DNA of 64,000 nt from a virus, in IMG/VR virus record IMGVR_UViG_3300036770_004568, positions 18,611 to 82,610 of that record. One strand, 5' to 3'. A program made the translations under genes and the position numbers. Positions 61,343 to 64,000 of the stretch are shown one piece after another (the first letter of the stretch is position 1; every line of letters starts with the position of its first letter). The notes under the pieces are model-generated. The model was not told the origin of the DNA, made no database searches, and saw nothing but the letters and a program-made list of their open reading frames with translations.

Positions 61343-62290
61343 CAATTGTGTTATCCCAAGGGTGTTGATCCCTTGGCTCTATGGTTTTACCATTACCATA
61401 GTTCAGACTATATCATCACCCGTCCCAGGGGGATTGGGTGCGAGGCACTCGTGACGCAATTGTGATTTCTCTGTTTTTATTTGAGTTATACAATCTGATC
61501 ACGTCAGACACTTTTTCTGTCCGACTTAAATCAGTCTTGTATTTGAGAGAAGGAAGTACATACTCATCAATGGAAGACAAAAGCATTTTAAGCTGTTTAG
61601 TATTCCACTTTAAATAGAACTTACCTGTTTTATGACAAACTTTTGTGTAAGTGGATCCTGTTAAATCATGGATCCATGAACCAACAATATCAGTTGTTGG
61701 TTCATCTTCACAAACAGCCAACCATCCCACTCTTTCAATCTTTACTGAACCACTCGGCTTAATTCTTTTGCGAACTTCCAGTGAACCATCATCCATCCAA
61801 AATAGAGCAAGCTCTTTAAGACCAAGATTCTGAAGAACTTCGACGCTAAGAGTCTTTTTGCCTTGTGGATACAGCAGGTTGTAAATGGGGGTTAAAAATT
61901 TCTTACTTGTTACACCAAAGCGCACAGCAGGGTAAATACCTTTGTCTTTGAAGTATTTCAATTGTGCGTGTGTACCCAAGATACTGTTTAACTGCTCTAG
62001 TTGCCATTGAGCGTACTCAACATGAGCATACTGACGCTGGATGTGCAGAGTCGTTGATTCAGATCTTTTTGATTTGGAAATACAACCATCTCCGATGGCA
62101 CATCCAATAAGAAATTTTTGCTGTTCAATGTTTATCATAAAACCATCTAGCGTTAGTCGTTGAACCTTCCGTGTCCTTAAAACGGCTTGGCTGCTGATTC
62201 CCCAATAGGATAGCAAAAAATCCTCTGGAGGGGTTCCAGCAATTCACCTCGTTATCGACGCAGATTACGCTGCGAAGGAGCTACCAATTA
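61343..62290 (-). ncRNA. Group I intron 4 of the capsid gene, with LAGLIDADG gene
   Basis: The intron is 948 nt. P GGTGAATTGCTGG, Q AATCAGCAGCCAAGCC, R GGTTCAACGACTAACG and S GATGATATAGTCTGAAC are present. P1 is exon GAGT with intron GCTC (U-G at the site). P10 is exon TACC with intron GGTA. The sense-strand endonuclease gene is placed between R and S. Confidence 0.88.
61416..62138 (-). CDS. LAGLIDADG homing endonuclease in intron 4
   Basis: I take MINIEQQKFLIGCAIGDG at 62138 as the start; the longer frame reads the intron's own 5' core. The product is 240 residues. FLIGCAIGDGCI and LALFWMDDGSLEV are the two LAGLIDADG helices with their acidic residues (D9/D10 type). The C-terminus (SRVPRTQSPWDG) overlaps the intron 3' core. 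It has the same orientation as the capsid gene. It would cut intron-free alleles and spread the intron. Confidence 0.85.
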   Translation of the reverse strand: MINIEQQKFLIGCAIGDGCISKSKRSESTTLHIQRQYAHVEYAQWQLEQLNSILGTHAQLKYFKDKGIYPAVRFGVTSKKFLTPIYNLLYPQGKKTLSVEVLQNLGLKELALFWMDDGSLEVRKRIKPSGSVKIERVGWLAVCEDEPTTDIVGSWIHDLTGSTYTKVCHKTGKFYLKWNTKQLKMLLSSIDEYVLPSLKYKTDLSRTEKVSDVIRLYNSNKNREITIASRVPRTQSPWDG

Positions 62291-62463
62291 ACTCTTTGAG
62301 CACCACCAGGACTTTCTCCTTGGTGATGTTACGGCTGCTAGCAGATCCAATGGTTTGATCAGGAAGACGCTCACGGCTTTCTTTAGTACCGGGCGAGCTC
62401 CAGAACTTATAGCGGTCAAGCTGCACTGTTTGGCCAGGCTGACGGGTGAAGTCGTGGACGACA
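62291..62463 (-). CDS. Major capsid protein, exon of 173 nt
   Basis: The exon encodes VVHDFTRQPGQTVQLDRYKF to KEKVLVVLKE(Y), the region aligned with the N-terminal arm and E-loop of N4-type capsid proteins. It starts with one base completing Val and ends with one base of Tyr. The length fits the frame. It is also covered in antisense by an extension of the plus-strand frame at 62355, which is not coding there. Confidence 0.83.
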
Positions 62464-63555
62464 CTTGGTATTCCCGTCTGGCATTGATAAGCTGCTTAGA
62501 CGGTACTCACGGGTTTTCTATCCCCATGTCCAGACTATATCATATTCCCAGGACTGTTTCTGTTTCTCAAATCTTGCCTGATGAAGTTGAACACTACGCA
62601 TCAAGAATGTCGGACAAAGATGCGGCGATTGCTATTGGAATCTCTTATGTCTCTTTTTGGAAGTTAAGAAACAAATACAACATCAAATCTTTCTTTGAAA
62701 GAACAGGTCTCAGGAAGGACAAATCTACTGGAAAGCTTTTTCGTTTTTACCAATACAATGAGCGCTATTTCTCGTCAATTGATTCTACGGACAAAGCATA
62801 TTTCCTCGGACTACTAGCGTCTGATGGAAATATCTCCCCTCGTCTTACTGCTTGTCGGATTGCTCTTAAGCACTCAGACGCAGATATCCTTGATCACTTT
62901 AGGCTTTGCTTGGGAGCGGATTCTCCTCCCCTTAAGACTAAAGTGTCAAAAATCAATGGCGTTGAAAACGAGCCTCAAAAGGTATTGGTTCTAAGTCGAA
63001 CTTCTATGGTTAATGATCTAATCGAACTAGGGATAGTTCCAAATAAGTCAAAAACTCTAGAAATCAAATGTCCAAGCCTTAAAGACAATGAATTATGCAC
63101 TGCCTTTCTTCGAGGCGTTTGGGATGGAGACGGATCTATTACTCACCGACGTTTCAAAGTCGTTACTGCATCTGTTAAATTTGCATGTCAGCTCGACCAA
63201 ATGATTCATCAAGTGACTGGTATTCATTTGAAACCTTCTGTTCAACGTCCTAAATCAGGAAATCCGTTATTCGAATTCTCTGGTTATGTCAAAGATGCAG
63301 CTGTCCTGCATGCGCTATACAAAGATCCGTCACCAGCTCTTAAACGAAAGAAGCTTCAATACGAGTTGCACTGGGAATCTCGGCGCTAATTGTCCTCATC
63401 ATCTCATGGAGATGGTACGACATAGTCGTTGAACCTTCTATTGATCACTCAATAGCTTGGCTGCTGATTGCCCTAATCAAAATTCTGATGAGAGGGTTTC
63501 CAGCAATTCACCGAGTTTTCATTTCATGATTACTCATGAACGCGGCTGTCAATCA
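62464..63555 (-). ncRNA. Group I intron 3 of the capsid gene, with antisense endonuclease gene
   Basis: The intron is 1092 nt. P GGTGAATTGCTGG, Q AATCAGCAGCCAAGCT, R GTTCAACGACTATG and S GATATAGTCTGG are all on the minus strand. P1 is exon CGGT with intron GCCG (U-G at the site). P10 is exon TGTC with intron GACA. The inserted gene reads on the plus strand. Confidence 0.85.
62526..63389 (+). CDS. LAGLIDADG homing endonuclease, antisense to intron 3
   Basis: The product is ~287 residues. I start at ATG 62526 because the HTH-like DEVEHYASRMSDKDAAIAIG segment follows within frame; ATG 62607 is an alternative. The frame is open 5' to 62355, but that part is antisense to a capsid exon. The two LAGLIDADG motifs are YFLGLLASDGNI and FLRGVWDGDGSI, both with catalytic Asp. 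The first codons overlap the intron S element in antisense. Sense orientation is usual for intron genes, so this is atypical. Confidence 0.83.
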   Translation: MSRLYHIPRTVSVSQILPDEVEHYASRMSDKDAAIAIGISYVSFWKLRNKYNIKSFFERTGLRKDKSTGKLFRFYQYNERYFSSIDSTDKAYFLGLLASDGNISPRLTACRIALKHSDADILDHFRLCLGADSPPLKTKVSKINGVENEPQKVLVLSRTSMVNDLIELGIVPNKSKTLEIKCPSLKDNELCTAFLRGVWDGDGSITHRRFKVVTASVKFACQLDQMIHQVTGIHLKPSVQRPKSGNPLFEFSGYVKDAAVLHALYKDPSPALKRKKLQYELHWESRR

Positions 63556-63645
63556 ACCGGTTCCGTAGCCATTTCCGCGATGTACGCGGGGTGCTTTACT
63601 ACTACAGCTTTCACTGCCACTGACATCTTGCCATGTGTTTGTAGT
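63556..63645 (-). CDS. Major capsid protein, exon of 90 nt
   Basis: The exon encodes LQTHGKMSVAVKAVVVKHPA to AEMATEP(V). It starts with one base of a codon and ends with two bases of Val. The right edge is fixed by intron 3 P1 and P10. The left edge (63645) is less certain: it was chosen for frame, a preceding G and a 3-bp P10. Confidence 0.7.
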
Positions 63646-63871
63646 CTGGCTGTTGATTGGATTTGTGGTACCAATCAAACCCTGTACCTTCTCCGGTTTC
63701 ATGATAGAAACTACGGAGCCTACCGTCCAGGCTCTACACCTTCCCGTTGACGGGCTTGGCTCGGTATTCCCCACCTCTAGGGGTTCACCGAATTTGGCAG
63801 GTATTACCCTACGACTTTCATCGTAGGCGCCCCACTCGTGAATTGTCGTGAGAGGGATTGACAATTCAATT
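63646..63871 (-). ncRNA. Group I intron 2 of the capsid gene (no ORF)
   Basis: The intron is about 226 nt. P AAATTCGGTGAACCCC, Q GGGGAATACCGAGCCAAGCC and R GGTGTAGAGCCTGGACGG are clear. S is variant (GAAGGTACAGGG); its CAGG pairs with CCTG in R, so P7 is kept by compensatory changes. P2 is CCTACGA/TCGTAGG. P1 GCCTT/GGGGC uses two U-G pairs. Boundaries may shift by a few bases. Confidence 0.65.
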
Positions 63872-63886
63872 AAGGCCGGTATAGTT
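63872..63886 (-). CDS. Major capsid protein, possible 15-nt micro-exon
   Basis: AACTATACCGGCCTT would encode (x)TIPA(L) and join in frame to LQTHGKM. It lies between intron 2 and the 3' core of intron 1. The limits are inferred by frame only, because the intron 1 5' splice site is outside the window. Confidence 0.4.
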
Positions 63887-64000
63887 CAGCTCCCAAAATC
63901 TTGGGAAAATCATTCATCATATCTCTAGTTACCTAGAGGACGGACTATCTCTTCACCCCTGTAGGGTGCCAGGCGCTTGTGACGATTGACTGATGAAGCC
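63887..64000 (-). ncRNA. Group I intron 1 of the capsid gene (3' part only)
   Basis: The S element GAAGAGATAGTCCGTCC and a P9-type hairpin CTCTAGGTAACTAGAG are present, followed by a CCCAAGATTTTGGG hairpin before the proposed 3' site. The 5' part lies beyond the right edge. Any gene inside it cannot be seen. Confidence 0.7.

Noticed and set aside
62139-62216. N-terminal extension of the intron 4 endonuclease (MLSYWGISSQAVLRTRK...)
   Set aside because: It translates the intron's P/Q/R core elements, which are fixed by RNA structure. MINIEQQKF at 62138 is a more natural start.
62355-62525. 5' extension of the plus-strand endonuclease frame (MIRKTLTAFFST...)
   Set aside because: This part is the antisense of the 173-nt capsid exon and of the intron 3 3' end. 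The open frame is a by-product of the capsid codons. The endonuclease start is placed at 62526 or 62607.
63553-63864. Minus-strand frame of 103 codons at the right edge
   Set aside because: It reads through intron 2 and the 90-nt exon in the wrong frame. The capsid frame with splicing explains the region better.
1-64000. CRISPR array
   Set aside because: No regularly spaced repeat of 23-50 bases was seen. The repeats present are coding modules of fibre genes.

Overview
The window is a 64 kb stretch of a tailed double-stranded DNA phage or prophage, with no host housekeeping genes. The host is most likely a cyanobacterium. I infer this from the style of the tyrosine integrase and TnpB, the paired NrdA/NrdB reductase, the glycosyltransferases next to fibre genes, and short cyanobacterial-type promoters; nothing in the sequence proves it. 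An integrase with an excisionase-like neighbour (50.7-52.1 kb) and an XRE-type regulator (4.6-5.3 kb) suggest a temperate lifestyle or a temperate ancestor.

Layout. 0-9 kb: a partial gene, a glycosyltransferase-like protein, a membrane-anchored protein, a PD-(D/E)XK nuclease followed by an HNH endonuclease carrying a duplicated copy of the nuclease tail, an XRE regulator, and a primase-polymerase/SF3 helicase whose Walker A loop is interrupted by an intein. 9-20 kb, plus strand: two large spike/fibre proteins bracketed by two small paralogues, a GT4 glycosyltransferase, nrdA and nrdB. 20-22 kb: an IS200/IS605-like element with tnpB only, then about 0.9 kb of non-coding DNA with palindromic repeats and a long inverted repeat. 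22.9-29.7 kb: tandem degenerate HNH-like proteins, two normal tRNAs and one aberrant tRNA-like gene, a metallophosphoesterase, a Dps-like protein, a C39-like peptidase, and a lysis cassette (two small membrane proteins and a GH24 lysozyme). 29.8-42.2 kb, minus strand: the main fibre/spike cluster. 42.2-44.8 kb, plus strand: a coupled operon with a HTH protein, a Dam-like protein and a dCTP-deaminase-like protein. 44.8-64 kb, mostly minus strand: virion genes, with further muralytic enzymes, a 1197-residue virion protein, an HNH gene and the integrase locus.

The most remarkable feature is the major capsid protein gene at the right edge (59,956 to beyond 64,000, minus strand). It is broken by at least six group I introns, five of them complete in the window, into exons of about 15, 90, 173, 149, 17 and 742 nt. 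I rebuilt the junctions from the reading frame and from P1/P10 pairings, and most fit well. Two introns carry LAGLIDADG endonuclease genes. One of these lies antisense to its intron and to the capsid gene. Other unusual items are a class 3-type intein, a probable circularly permuted M23 peptidase, a dCTP deaminase-like protein without its catalytic glutamate, and a TAGAAT promoter element repeated before at least twelve genes on both strands.

Functional calls come from reading motifs only. No database or structure search was run.
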